Origin: Moniliella sp. 'wahieum'
Lineage: Eukaryota > Basidiomycota > Moniliellomycetes > Moniliellales > Moniliellaceae
Direction of reading: 5' to 3'
Length of the DNA stretch: 64,000 nt
Assembly (NCBI GenBank): GCA_003971905.1
Contig: RSEE01000101.1
Coordinates: 1-64,000 of the forward strand
The translations under genes were made by a program, and so were the position numbers. Positions 35,828 through 47,379 of the stretch are shown piece by piece. Positions within the stretch are counted from its first letter, which is position 1. Every line of letters starts with the position of its first letter. The notes beneath the pieces were generated by a model. The model saw only the letters and a list, made by a program, of their open reading frames with translations. It was not told where the DNA came from and made no database searches.

Positions 35828-37020
35828 AGGCGGCACGTGTAGCCCGTACCCTCCGCGCATCCCTTCCTCCCCGCCTCTTCCGACCGCGACCGCGTACCCT
35901 TCGTATACCAATAGGGCACTTTGTCTTATCGCATACCGCGTAACGTGAAGTGCCCTCCCCCCCCCACACACACGTCCCGCCGGTCCCTCTCGTTCTACCC
36001 GTATTTGTCTTGCTTTTGGTTCGACGGGACGCGTGTCCATTCTATCGATCCGCTTCGTTCTTGTTCGGTTGGCTGGATTCGTCGGATCGTGTACCATGTT
36101 TTGGGTCACTGGATCCACATCGTCCTTCGTCCCTCCCCAATGAGTTTTGTTCGGTCCAGGACGCCGTCCGAGCCCCCCTGGCAGCTATGGACAGTCCGGT
36201 TGTCATGCTCTGCTCTTTGTTTGTGTTTTGGTTCGGTTCCTTATCTCGCTGCGACATGTATGGGCACAGAAGAGAGAAGGAAGGTTCTTCTGTTGCTTTT
36301 TACTCTAGTTCCCGATTGCGTTCCCTCTTCCACAGTATCATGGTACCCTTTTATTTTATGATTCGATTACGATGTATGAAGACGTTTGTCTCTGTCCACT
36401 GTTGTTTCTACTCATCGGGGGAAACCGCTCCTTAGTTGTTCCAGTAGTTCTGCGATCCGAGCCCGACGGTACAGTGGACTCAAATCGGTTGCATGGGGAG
36501 TGAGTACTGAGTGCAGTATAGCAAGCATTTTGTTCGGGCGTCGAAGCCCGAGGAAAGCGTGACTCATCTGCGAGATTTGAGAGATCTACAGAGTCCGACG
36601 GCCTGCAGGTGTATTTACCAGGGGTCCACTGGGATGACATTAACAAGCCTTGAACCGAGTTGCTGTGGTATGGATACTGTTGGCATGGGGTAGGGGAATG
36701 GGGAATGGGGAGAGCGAAAGGGACGGGGGGTTGGCATGAAGTAAGGAGGAAAATATGGAAGTACCGATAAGGGGCCTGGGCCGCCCAAAAAAAGATGAGG
36801 CGCGGCGAAAGACGATAAAATGTCGAACTTGGCGAACAAAAGAATTGAACGCGCAGCCACATGTAAGCTGCCTGTCGTTTTGGAAGCTTGAAGCTTGAAG
36901 CTTGATCCAAGTGATCGGTGCACCACCAAAGGGAAAGGAAAGAATCAAATCAACATCGTCCCTTTATTCCGCGCACAAACATATATGTGACACAGGATCC
37001 GATGGATGTCTTGTCCTTTT
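35828..37020. other. Intergenic between the Ser-rich gene and MFS transporter 3' end
   Basis: No conserved protein. It contains the AAGCTTG array at 36884-36904 shortly downstream of the MFS gene. Confidence 0.45.
36884..36904. repeat. AAGCTTG 7-bp tandem array
   Basis: Three perfect units; phased as CTTGAAG, an odd palindrome. Confidence 0.9.
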
Positions 37021-38812
37021 TCACAGCGCTTTGCGGCCCGCTTGGTGGGGCGACTTGGAGCGGAGGTATGGCCCGTAGCGCAGAAATAACAGGCTGGACG
37101 GAATGCCAGCACAAGATAGATCATTGCCAGAGTGGTGTTGCCCCATCCATAGTGAAGCGCATTGTACAACTGATCGGCAAACAGGGGGAAGGCAAACCCA
37201 GCGATCGAGCGAAGAAATACGGCGCCCGCAATGCCCGAAGCGGCAAATACACCGTAGCTATCAATCACGTACTGTTGGTTGACCGTCACCGCTCGTTAGT
37301 CGTACCGCCCAATGCAGTTTTTCATACCAAGAAGAGAAGAGAACCAGACGTACGTTCATAAAACCCAAGAAGGAGTTGATACTCCCAAACCCAAATATCG
37401 CCGCGCCAATGTTGGGCACGATCCAGTGCACTTTTTCTCTGCCGACCAACCGTAGATGAGCATTCCAGCAATGAGACATACCCCACCCAGTACAGTGAGA
37501 GGGAGCTTGTGCCGGGATGCTCTTTCCTCCATTCCTCGCACGCAGCGCGAGGTATATCCGATCCAGCATCCGGCCCCCCAATTGACTCCGGCCGTGTACC
37601 CCAAGGCGAGAGAAACATAGTTGATACCCGCAATGCCCACCGACTCGTGGTACGTGCCCTCAAAGACGGTGGTAAACGTCGCGAGCACCAAGTACATCAG
37701 CCCATACACCAGCATCATGGCCAACGAAATGAGAATGAGAATGATCTCGGTGCTGAGCATGATCATAGGACGGAAGAGCGCTTTGGACAAACGTTGGCTG
37801 CGACTCAGTGTCTTGGACGGTGTAGATGGTGTACAAGGCTTGGTTGCCCGTCTCACGTACCAAACGGTCGCGTTTCACTTGCAGCAGCCGAGGCTGGTAC
37901 GTTTCCGTCACAATCGAGTACCCGATCGCGGCTACCACAGCACCAAAGGAGGCCCATAGCCAATGGATCCACCGCCACGACACGTTCTTCTCCACCATCC
38001 ACCCGGCAATGATCGGGCCCACACACGGCGCTAGCATCGGCGAGAGCGAGTACCACGACATGGCCGACCCACGGTCCTCTGGCTCAAACATATCTGCAAT
38101 CACGCCCCCGCCAATCGACAAGGGTGCCGAACCAAACAGCCCGGTAAAGAAGCGGAGAACCAAGTACTGCGTTTTGGTCTGCGCAAAGCCACAGCCCATG
38201 TTGAAGATGAGAAAGATGACGTTGGTCCCTTGCAGCACCATCCTGCGGCCATACATCTCACTTAATGGGGACCAAAGCATGGGGCCTAACAGAAGGAAGA
38301 GGGTGGGGGTCAGTACTCATTCAGGACCACCAAGAGGCAAGTAAAAGAGCCATGGCAGGGGGGCATTGTACCCACCAAAGGCAAAGGCAAGAACAAAGAG
38401 ACTCATTAGCAAGTTGGTCTGGGTGCCGTCCTGAACATGAAACGTCTTGGCAATCGCGGGCAAGGCAGGCGCGATGGCCGAGCTGGCCAAGGGACTGAGA
38501 AAGGTATACATGGCAACAATCATCGCGACGCGATACCGTCGCGGATACGACCAGTTGCGCGGGTTCTCTTCGGGCGAGTCCCAGGTGACCAAGTTGGGAT
38601 CTGGCTTTTCGCCGTCGGGGGGCAGCGCCAGCGACGCCTTGTCCTTCTCGTCGAGCGACAGGGTTTTGGTCAGCTCCGGGGGGGGTGGGCTGGCCGTGCT
38701 GGGGGAGGTAGACGGCGGTGCGCTCAATGTCCTCGTCGCGGGCGCGGACAGAGGCGCAATCGCCGTCGTCCGTGGCGGTGAGCGAGCCGTCGGGGGAGGG
38801 GGGGGCGTGCAT
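37021..38812 (-). CDS. MFS drug:proton antiporter, DHA1 type
   Basis: A 12-helix plasma-membrane exporter of the DHA1 group (polyamine or multidrug type). After a hydrophilic N-terminus starting MHAPPSPDGSLTATDDGDC, the family hallmark WDSPEENPRNWSYPRR leads into TM1. Intron 38286-38375 (GTGGGT donor) joins FAFG to PMLWSPLSEMYGRR, the expected loop 2-3 motif. LRFFTGLFGSAPLSIGGG and GPIIAGWM follow. The second half has LATFTTVFEGTYHESVGIAG. Intron 37272-37353 (GTACGT donor) joins GFMN to YVIDSYGVFAASG, and the end is LRYGPYLRSKS. Frame shifts lie near 38690, 37850, 37440 and 37100. The substrate cannot be read from sequence. It diverges from the membrane protein gene at 39829. Confidence 0.9.
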
Positions 38813-39828
38813 GGTGGGCTGGCACGAGAGAGGCGGCGCCTGGGAGCTGTGGCAGCAGGCAGACTATATGGCAGACTGGGCCGTCTGTTGCGCGGGGGGG
38901 ATTGGGGGGGGGCCGAGTGGGGATGGGGGGGCGGGAGGCGGCTTTTGTAGCGGCTGGGGGCGAGGATGTAAGCATGCAACCCGTGGGCCTTGCCTTGCCT
39001 GGCTTGGCGCTGGGCCGAAAAAAAAGGCCGAGATAGTGGGAGGCTGCTGGGACGCGAGACTGGGATCTAACTGAGAATGTGAGCCTCGGCTCGGCCTCCG
39101 ACGCTCGGAGCTCGGAGCTGGCAGCTGGCATCACCCAATCGAATATCGATCCCCCATCCCCGTGGCTGCACGCCACGTGACGTGCGAGCAGCAGCGCCCG
39201 CACCACACCGCAGCCCAACAGCCACCGCTTGAATCGATCGCCTGGGTTGGACGTTGGCCGCGTAGTGCGTGCTTCTTGCGTCCATCCTGCGAGGCTGCTG
39301 CAGCGCTGCAGCGCGACCGCGTGACCCGCTCCCGCCTCCATTACCCGAGCCAGCACCGCGCCAGTGTGCGTGTGCGGCGCCGTCCACAGCCGAGACCTGC
39401 CGGCGCCTCTCCCCGCCCGCCCCAGCCGCCGCACTCGCCGCGGCCCTCTCCCACGCCACGTGACCCCGCTCTCACGCCCCTCCCGGCCGCACGCGGCGCC
39501 GCACCGCCCCAGCACTACGGCAGTGTGCCTACCGCAGAACCCTACCGCTGCACATCCTGTGGCCCTCTGCCTGCCCATCATTAATCAACAAGGTAAACCC
39601 CAAGCACTAGGGTTGCTCTTACCTCAGCTGCTCTCGCCCCCCGCATGCTGGATCGCATGCTCGCACTTCGCAGTTCGCCCTCGCCTGCCCTCGGCCTGGC
39701 CCCCACCACTGACGCCGATCACCACCGTCACCACCATCACCACCTCGTCCACCACCACCACCACCACCACTCACGGCCTGCATCCATCCGGCACGCTCTG
39801 GCCATGCGGCCACGACGACGCCGTCTTC
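38813..39828. other. Divergent promoter region (about 1 kb)
   Basis: Lies between the start of the MFS transporter and that of the plus-strand membrane protein. It contains a (CAC)n run near 39750-39770. Proline-rich open frames here look like GC-driven noise. Confidence 0.45.
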
Positions 39829-42185
39829 ATGCCTCCTCGCCCTGGGCTGCTGTGCACATTCACCTTCGCCCTCGCCTCTCCCCTCCCCCCCGTGCGCACC
39901 TCACCATCAGCCCCCACCTCGAGCACCTCCACCCAGCCTTCCCATAGCCTTTCCGTGCGTGTTCGCTCCCTTTCCTGTCTGCCCATCCTGACCCTTCTGA
40001 CCCTCGCGCGTTGCCATGCCTAGTATGCCATCTCTACCCATTGGGTCACCCAGACCGCCCACTTCCAGACCAGCGCCTCCGGCTTACCTGACAACCAGGC
40101 CGGCTGGATTCCCCGCGCACGAACGCCGTGGTACCAGCGCAAGGCTGTCTTTATCACCTCCTTCTTTCTGCCATCATCATTTTGCTCATTATTGGCGCCG
40201 TGGTGATCATCTTTGATCGCGACCGTTCCCTCACCATGGAAGCGGGTGAGACCGAGGCCGAGGTGGTAGAGCGTGTCCTCCGCACTCGCATGCAGCGCGC
40301 AGAAGAGAAGACGCAGCACCATATCCGACGCAAGACACATCGATGGGACCGACGACTGAGAAAGATGCGTGTCACCGCCAGCTCCCTGGCCACCACCCTA
40401 CCCCGCCCCGTCTCGCCTGGCGCGGGGAACAAAACGCGCTCCCTCGCACGTCCTCCGAACGTCGTCTTCGCTCCCCTCCCAGTATCCGCGCCGCCTCATC
40501 GCAGGAAGGTCATGTCTCTGCTTCGCTCCACGACAGCCCCGATGCCCCCCGCATCTCCACCGCGTCTGTGTCTTCCAGGCGACGGTATCCACCCAACCCC
40601 ATCGCCTGGCCAAGACGATGCTGCAAGTTCCGATTTGGACCAGAGGAATCGTTCCACCTGCGCCTCCGACTCATCTTCCCCAAGCTCCGACTCGGACCCG
40701 GACGCCGCCTCGCCAGATCATCCGCCGGAAGAAGCGGTGGGCTCGATGACTTCCCCCCCCTCGATCGCGTTGACGCCCGCGCCGACCAGACCACCCCCCG
40801 CACAGCCCACTGCAGCCGGGGCATTCGCGCGGGACGACGTTCCTCTTACGCAGGAAGAGCGCGACCTGGCACAGAGGTACATTCTCAACCAAATTAATGG
40901 GCTCAAGGCCCAAATTTCCGAGTGGCGCCAGCTCCAAGAGGACACGGAGGGGGTGGACCTTTCTCGCCGTCGTGCCGAGCCCGAGAGGACCGCGTCCGGA
41001 TCAACAGTGTATCCCCACGACCTTTCCGCCCCACACCAGTCCAGGTCGAGACTCTTGTCCCTAGCCCAACGGGCGCGGGAACGTCCACCTTCCCTTTTGG
41101 CCGCTGCTGTCGACACGCGGGGCCCCGACGTTGACGTCGATGCCGGTGCCAGTGCCGGCGCCGATGACGATCTCGATGCCCCTGACCTCTCTCCTCCCGC
41201 TTACACCTTCCCATTCGACCGCTGCTCCGGTCCCGCGTGCTCATCCGGTGCAATCGGGCGGGGTTGGGGCGCTGGACGTCAAGTCGCCACAGCTGCTCCC
41301 CCCACCTTTGGGCTCGGCTTTGACTCTTCTTCCTCATTCTCTTGCTGATCCTCATTCTCTTTCTGATCCTGTGCCTGTGCCTCTGCCTGTGCCTGGGTCC
41401 ATTACTACGGCACACGTTGCTACGGACGATAAACGTGTCTTGGCCACGTTGCGTGCTGCCGCGTCCCACCCGTCTCCCCTGGTTGGTTCGCCAGACTTGA
41501 CTGCACTTACTGCACCTACTGCACCTACTGCACCTACTGCACCTACTGCCCCGCCCCTTCCCGATGCGCACGGGTTCGAGTTGCGCCCCCAGGCGCTGGG
41601 AAAGGGGAAAGCGATCGAAGCCCATTCGGCTCTGTCGGCGCCAACGTCGGCGTCAATGTCAATGTCGGGGTTAACGTTGGCCTTGCTCCCCCCCCTCCCA
41701 CGCGGTACGAGCCTTCGTTTCGTCTGGTCCCATCCTCGGTCCCTCCGCATTTAGATACGTCTGGGTCTGAGTCGGGGTCGGGGTCGGCACCTGTGCCTCC
41801 ATCTACGTCTACCCGTACGCTTATGCGTTCACTTTGGCCTTCTCCATCTCCTTCGCCTTTGCCGCTTAGCTCCTCGCTTGATCCACCAAAAGTGCCGACA
41901 CCTCCCGCTCTCAACCCCCTACCGCAGGACGAGGAAAAATTGGAGCTGGCAATCCTCTTGCGCGCCTCTACTGCCCCTGGCCCTGCCGCCGTCGATCCCG
42001 TTCCGCTTCCTTCGGCTCCAGCCTGGGACGAGTGGAGTCCCCATCGCCTACCCTCCTCGGATCGGGCCGGTTCTCTCCCCCCGCGCCATCCTCCCCCACC
42101 TCCCTCTCCCAGCACACCCTGCCCACATGCTCTGACTCGATCGACTGATGAGAATGAGATGCGGGATGCAACATGTAACCGGTAA
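39829..42185 (+). CDS. Uncharacterised single-pass membrane protein with signal-like N-terminus and long disordered tail
   Basis: No family is recognised. The start at 39829 (MPPRPGLLCTFTFALAS) resembles a signal peptide. An intron at 39955-40023 (GTGCGT donor, CTAG acceptor, 69 bp) keeps the frame and removes an in-frame TAG. The next exon gives YAISTHWVTQTAHFQTSASG and WIPRARTPWYQRKAVFITSF. After a one-base shift near 40180 comes AIIILLIIGAVVIIF, a strong transmembrane helix. The cytoplasmic side starts with a charged helix (RMQRAEEKTQHHIRRKTHRW), followed by a long Ser/Pro-rich region. A conserved-looking island, TQEERDLAQRYILNQINGLK, lies near 40855, and QDEEKLELAILLRAS near 41925. The stop at 42183-42185 is the last plausible one but uncertain because of frame changes near 41200 and 41710. 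Confidence 0.5.
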
Positions 42186-42576
42186 CCCCCTCCCCCTTAC
42201 CCCTCTGTGCGGGATCAGCGATCTCACCCGCCGTTATACCCTTATATTTGCTTTGCTTTGGCTTTGCTTTGGCTTTGGTCGGGCTCGGCCCTTGCCTCGG
42301 CTGAAACGTTTTCAGTACTGGGTACTGCTTATTGTTGAAGCTTGAATCCACAGTGCTTGTTTATGCACTTACGTTTTTGTATCATACCCCCGCCGTTGCA
42401 CCTTCTCACTCCCTCTCACCCTAATCAAATGCACCTCACCCCTTCTCACCCTAATGGAATGCACATCACTCCCTCTCACTTTAATGACATGCACCTAGTT
42501 TGTCTCGCCGCGATGCTGTGTGCTACCTGCAATGAGGCTGTGGGCAGCGTGTTGCATGGGCAGGGATATGCATTGT
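42186..42576. other. Short gap with CTTTGG runs and a 30-bp repeat
   Basis: The gap lies between two facing 3' ends. It holds TTTGCTTTGG-type repeats near 42250-42280 and the 30-bp tandem repeat listed separately. Confidence 0.5.
42411..42500. repeat. Degenerate 30-bp tandem repeat, three copies
   Basis: Units at 42411-42440, 42441-42470 and 42471-42500 share CCYTCTCACYYTAAT followed by an A/T/G-varied run and ATGCAC. The first two are more alike. There are no spacers, so it is not a CRISPR array. Confidence 0.75.
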
Positions 42577-43917
42577 TCAATCGTTCCGGATTTCGTCCAT
42601 CCAGACCAAGGTCTTGATTCCTTTGTGTTGTGCAACGGCACGGAAGGCCTCGGCAGCCTGGGGCAGGAGGTAATGGTCGGTTACCAAGTCGTCGGCGGAA
42701 ATCTTGCCTTGCTCCAAGAGGGTCAGTGCGTCCTCAAAGCAGCCGCGGTCGTACCTAAGAACCCCACGGAGCGTCAACTCGCGTCCTGTTACGCGGTACC
42801 AGCAAATGCTCGACAGCGGGAAGCTGGAAATGCCAACGTGGGTGTAGGTCCCACCAAAATCGAGCATTTCCATGCCCTGCATGCTGGCTGCTTCCGCCGC
42901 CGACGCCTCAATCACCACATCCACACCGTGGGGCAAGCCGGCCTGACGGAGCCAGTCCTGGGCCTGCTTTTGGCACACGGCCAACTTTTCCTGTGGCGAG
43001 ACATGGGCGAGTTCGGCCCAGCGCTCGGCGTTCCACGGACTGAGAAAGACATGGTCCGGACGCAAGTGGGGGGGTTTGTTTTGCGTCCAGGCGACCCGGG
43101 TTGGGTCCACATCAATCGCCACGATCGTCTTGGCGCAATTGGCTTTGGCCATCGCCGTGGCAATCTGGCCCACTGGACCCAAGCCAAAAATGGCGACCGT
43201 CTGACACGGCTTGAGTTGCGCTCGCCGTGCCACTTGCACCCCAATCGCAAGCGGTTGCATGCACCCGGCCGTGGTCCAGGTTACTGTATCCGGCAAGCGC
43301 ACCAACGCATCTTGTCGCACACAAATGTACTGCGCCATGCTACCGTTCGTAGGTGGTTTGGCAAAGTACCGTTCGGCTTCACACCGATTAATGTGCCCGG
43401 CAGAACACTGACGACACGTCAAACACGGAATGCCTGGTTTGACCGCTACGCGGTCCCCGATCCGAGCACTCGGTCGTCCATCCGCTTGAGCAACCTCTTC
43501 CACCCCATCAGGTAACCCAATTAACTCCCCAGCACATTCGTGCCCTAACGTCATGGGCTCTTGGATCGTTCGTCCCCCCACCGCTCCACGCATGAACGCC
43601 GTCACGTCCGTACCGCAAATCCCTTGCACCACTACTCGTACCAACGCTTCCCCCGCACCAGGCAAACTCACCGCTCGCTTCTCAATTCGCATATCTTGCG
43701 CTCCGTACACCACCGCCGCAAGATTGTTGCTTAGGTCAATCGATGGCTCACACCCGGCCCCCGAGCTTGATGTGGCCCCGGCCGGGCTGGGCTTGGCGTT
43801 GGCGTTGGCGTTGGCGTTGGCGTTGGCGTTGGCGTTGGCGTTGGCGTTGGCGTTGGCGTTGGGGTTGGAGTTGGCGTTGGTGTTGGAGTTGGGGTGGTGG
43901 TGGCGACACGTGGGCAT
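42577..43917 (-). CDS. Zinc-dependent medium-chain dehydrogenase, polyol (sorbitol/xylitol) dehydrogenase-like
   Basis: A cytosolic NAD-dependent alcohol or polyol oxidase. The frame is fully intact. Catalytic zinc ligands are visible in GICGTD and GHECAGE. The structural zinc loop is CLTCRQC followed by a Cys seven residues later. The Rossmann motif is GLGPVGQ, and the acidic residue in AIDVDPTR predicts NAD rather than NADP. The catalytic domain starts around LAAVVYGAQDM. Ahead of it lies an N-terminal extension with about eleven tandem Asn-Ala pairs encoded by the AACGCC hexamer repeat. The start at 43917 is preferred: a TATA motif at 44014-44023 lies about 100 bases upstream, which places the alternative ATG at 44004 too close to it. 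The exact polyol substrate is not determinable. Confidence 0.9.
   Translation of the reverse strand: MPTCRHHHPNSNTNANSNPNANANANANANANANANANANAKPSPAGATSSSGAGCEPSIDLSNNLAAVVYGAQDMRIEKRAVSLPGAGEALVRVVVQGICGTDVTAFMRGAVGGRTIQEPMTLGHECAGELIGLPDGVEEVAQADGRPSARIGDRVAVKPGIPCLTCRQCSAGHINRCEAERYFAKPPTNGSMAQYICVRQDALVRLPDTVTWTTAGCMQPLAIGVQVARRAQLKPCQTVAIFGLGPVGQIATAMAKANCAKTIVAIDVDPTRVAWTQNKPPHLRPDHVFLSPWNAERWAELAHVSPQEKLAVCQKQAQDWLRQAGLPHGVDVVIEASAAEAASMQGMEMLDFGGTYTHVGISSFPLSSICWYRVTGRELTLRGVLRYDRGCFEDALTLLEQGKISADDLVTDHYLLPQAAEAFRAVAQHKGIKTLVWMDEIRND
43795..43896 (-). repeat. GGCGTT hexamer repeat coding for an Asn-Ala tract
   Basis: Eleven perfect GGCGTT units on the plus strand (43795-43860) are followed by six degenerate ones. 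They lie in frame within the dehydrogenase N-terminus. Confidence 0.9.
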
Positions 43918-44013
43918 GATCACTAGACAGGATTGGTGTCTGGTGTAGTGTGTCTGGTGTGGTGTGGGGTGTGTTTGGCGCCGGCCGTGCTCGGGGGAGA
44001 GCACGGGTGGGTC

Positions 44014-44023
44014 TATATATATT
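44014..44023 (-). promoter_or_regulatory. TATA motif of the dehydrogenase gene
   Basis: A run of alternating T and A sits 97 bases before the preferred ATG at 43917, a normal distance for a fungal TATA promoter. Confidence 0.5.
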
Positions 44024-45754
44024 CCGTACCTGCCAAAAAACTCGCCTCAATTTGCTTCGGGATCGTGAGCCGTGAGCTGAGGCAAGCCGGAGCCAAGAAT
44101 CATCGCAGTGACGCTACTGACCAGTGGGGTGACCGGTGACCGGTGACCGGTGACCCACGACCCTAGTGGCCTAGTGGCCTAGTGACCATCCTGCTCGACA
44201 GACACGTGCGTTCCTCCGCGTTTCGATCTTGGGTTCTTGGTCTTCTCCCCTCCCCAGCATACCTTCCCGCTTCCTGACGTTCCCCATCTCTCTCTTGCAG
44301 CAAGAGAGCAGGAGAAGGAACGGAGTACTGAATACTGGAAGCGCACCAGCTTATCTCCGTCCCTAAACCGAAAACCAAGCAAGGATGAGGCACTTGAAGT
44401 GAGGAATCATTAATCCTTCGGGCCTGACGCCTGTAGCAGAATGTGTCTGTGCATCAAACCTGCACTTCATCAGCTTCATCTGCATCATCAGGCTCCAGGC
44501 TCATTGCACGTTCGTCGCACGTTTGACGTTCGAGCCAGCCGAACCGAAACCGGATGACTAGTGAAGCTAGTGTGACTCGATGACTCGATGACTCGATACC
44601 CGGCCTTTCCCCCTCGTCGTGCTCCAAGCTATACCCACTAAAGGAATGGCTTAGAGCAACAGATGAACCCGAGCAGCCCATTTGGGTCAACTTGACCGTT
44701 CAGCGGGGCGTAGTATTGCGTCTTGCTTCCTGCGTCCTGCGTACTGTGTCCTGCGTCCTGTGTCCTGCCTGTGTCTTGTGTACTGTGTCCTGTGTCTTGC
44801 GTACCGCCGTACGGAGTTCCCCGGTCCACTCGTACTCACAGTCAGTACTCCGTCGCAACATGCCAGCAACACCTCGACGGAGATGCGAGATGATCGTGAT
44901 CGATGAGATCAATTAGCTCAATGATTAATGAGATGTCGAATCAGATCTCAGTCTGAGATGTGCGATGGATGCCATGATGCATGATGATACGATGGGCAGA
45001 TGGCAGATGGGCAGATGGGCAGATCCGGTTGGTGGGTGCTGGCTACGGACGAGCGCTGGCCCGAGCCCCAAGCAGCAAACAGCAATCAAGCTGCCAAAGT
45101 AGCAACCTGGCCAAGGCATCAATATTCAATTTTAATTGAATCAGCTTGGTGCTGGGCGTGGCGAGCGCCAAGCTTTGCTTTGCCGCGGAGGCGGGGGGCT
45201 GTGAGCGCTCAGCCTCCCATCCAATTTCAAACTTCAAACTCCTAGCTGAACTCATCCAGTACATTTGAAAGGTAGGGTTCCCGGTTACAGAGGGAGCTGG
45301 CGCAATTTGGATACTCGGACTCGATATCCAACCAGGAGGTCAATGGCGTCGTTTGCCTCCTGGTCTTCAGACTCTCTCCGACTCAAGTGACGAGTCGAAG
45401 CTTGAAGCATGAACCAGTGTCGTCAACGTTGAGTACGTTGACGGTCCCGTCAATTGAATGATCATGGAACTGCAGGGGAGTCTCGCTTGTTCCCTTTTCA
45501 GGATCTAAACGCCTCCCAAGGCGCTATAAGAGTGGCGTATCCTGGCCAACTCGGCAGCAAACACTCGGGTTCATCTGGCAGTCCCTGCGCCAGGAGGACT
45601 ACAGTATTCACATTGGCGTCGTGCATCAAGCACATTCCATCTCTTCTATAACAAAAAGTACATGCAACCCGCCCCTCCGTGCCGTCCAACGGTCAGACGG
45701 TCACGGCGACCAGTGTGACCCGCCGTGTTTCGGTCCCATCCCACCCAGTACTCA
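44024..45754. other. Gene-poor, repeat-bearing gap
   Basis: Contents: the GGTGACC array (44128-44155), CCTAGTGG units of 8 bp (44162-44184), GACTCGAT units of 8 bp (44575-44598), a TCCTGYGTC-type minisatellite (about 44725-44810), and GGGCAGAT units (44995-45025). No conserved gene is seen. Confidence 0.5.
44128..44155. repeat. GGTGACC 7-bp tandem array, four copies
   Basis: Four perfect units of GGTGACC, the odd palindrome GGTNACC. Confidence 0.92.
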
Positions 45755-47069
45755 CTATTCGTCTTGGGCGTCGTAGGCATTGAGGAATGGGCGAGGAAGC
45801 GAGGGGCGGTATCGCGTCCAAACGAAAGTGGCTTGGTAAGGAACGGCGCACCATTCTGCTTGAGCCATTGGATCAACTCGGCATCCTCGTGCCTCTCGGG
45901 ACGAAGCGAGGGCACAAAGCGAAGTCTGCCAAGAGGTGAACTCGTGTCCGAAGGGAAAGATTGCAAGACGAATTCGATAGCTGTGTTGACACCAGAAGCA
46001 CAGGTTAGCAGCCCGCAGGGGGGAGAAAACGAGAGGGAAAAACGGAATGCGGAACAAGTTGGGGCGGGGGGGGGGGAGGTAAGGAAACGCACAAAAGCCC
46101 TTGGAGGCGAATAGACCTTTGAACCGCAGCGAGCTGGCGTCAACGTCGTCGCCAGGAGAGAGGGGGAGGTGGATCCTCCCTCTTCAAGACGTTCCACCGA
46201 ACGTAACACAATCCCTGTCAAATCCTCGTACAGTCGTCGCACCGCACGCTCTTCCTCTGACCCATCGGTCTTGGTCTTGGCCACCGACAAGGCCGCCGGG
46301 CCGCGCGAGCGCGACAGAAGCGCTTTGGAACTTGCCACTTCCGCATCGAGCAACTTGCGCGTCTCCCGGACTTCAACAGCGAGCGCCTCTTGTGCCTGGA
46401 GTGCTTCCTGTTTATCTTGCCTGGCAAGTTCCAGGAGCTGGACTGCCTCGTGCGCCGAGAGCGGCTCCCCCGTCTCTGGGTCGACCGCACGATCTCCTTC
46501 GGCTGCTGTAGAAGGTCGGGCGGAAGAGAGAGAGGAGGAACTGTGCGACCCATACCCATTCGCCAATTGCTTGCGCAGCTCAGCAATCGTCTCGCGTGCA
46601 TGCCGGTCCCGCTCTTCGGCAGCCTGGTGAGCTGTTTCAGCAGCGCTTCGGCCTTGGTGTGACGAAGCGCGTAAAGCTGATCAAACTGCGCTTGCAACTC
46701 CTCTTTCTCCCGTGCCAGCAGGTCAAACTTGGCCTTCCACTGGGCTGCATCTTCGTCCTCTTCTTCGTCCTCGTCCTCATCCTCGTCCTCGACCGGCACC
46801 GACGTCTGCCCCTCCCCGTCCTCCTCTGAATACGCGTCTCGGTCGGCGTCGGAAGAGGACGCTTGCGCGTGGGCGGACTGCGAGCGGCAGACGCGGCCGG
46901 CTTGGGCGCACGTTTGCTGGATGCCGGCTTGGCTTTCGGAGCGGGAAGGGGTTTGGACTTGGCTTGGGCGCGGGCTTGGGTGCGGGCTTGGCAAGCTTGC
47001 GCGGCGGCGGGAGTCGGACAGGCGCGATGCGTTCTCCTTGTCGTCGCGAGTGAGCGAGAAGGTGCGCAT
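45755..47069 (-). CDS. Monopolin subunit Csm1/Pcs1-like
   Basis: Csm1/Pcs1 crosslinks kinetochore components and is nucleolar. The start MRTFSLTRDDKENASRLSD is followed by a basic, Ser/Pro-rich segment and a near-continuous Asp/Glu run (about 46760-46800). A coiled coil runs through FDLLAREKEELQAQFDQLYA and on through QEALQAQEALAVEVRETRK to about 46300. The C-terminal globular domain starts at RRLYEDLTGIVLRSVERLEEG. It is split by an intron (45981-46092, GTGCGT donor) and continues with AIEFVLQSF, DAELIQWLKQNGAPFLTKPL, and ends RFLNAYDAQDE. A long coiled coil plus the L-Y-E-D-L-T-G start and F-L-T-K-P-L-S-F end is characteristic of the family. Frame shifts lie near 46620 and 45790. Confidence 0.75.
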
Positions 47070-47379
47070 GCTGGTGGCGCTGGTAGTGTTGGGTGTTGTG
47101 CGTGTGGGCGAGGTGTGCTGCGCGAGACGCCGCGAATGGGCGGCGGTGTTTGACGCGGTTGACGCGGGGCGGGGCACGTGACCGTAGCAACGAAGAGGGC
47201 ACGTGACCGTGCGAGGTTCGATAAGACCCAAGATCAGGATGGGTGAGGCCGTGCTGAGACTGAGTGGGACTAAGTTCGAACTCTGCCTCGGCGGTGGCGT
47301 TGAGTGACATCTGAGAAAGCCCGCCCGCCCAGCCTCGCCGCTGCCGTCGCCGTGTGCGCTGTGCTGGCTGCCGTCGCCG

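Noticed and set aside
42411-42500. Regular 30-bp repeats as a CRISPR array
   Set aside because: The copies are contiguous with no spacers, are degenerate, and the genome is eukaryotic.
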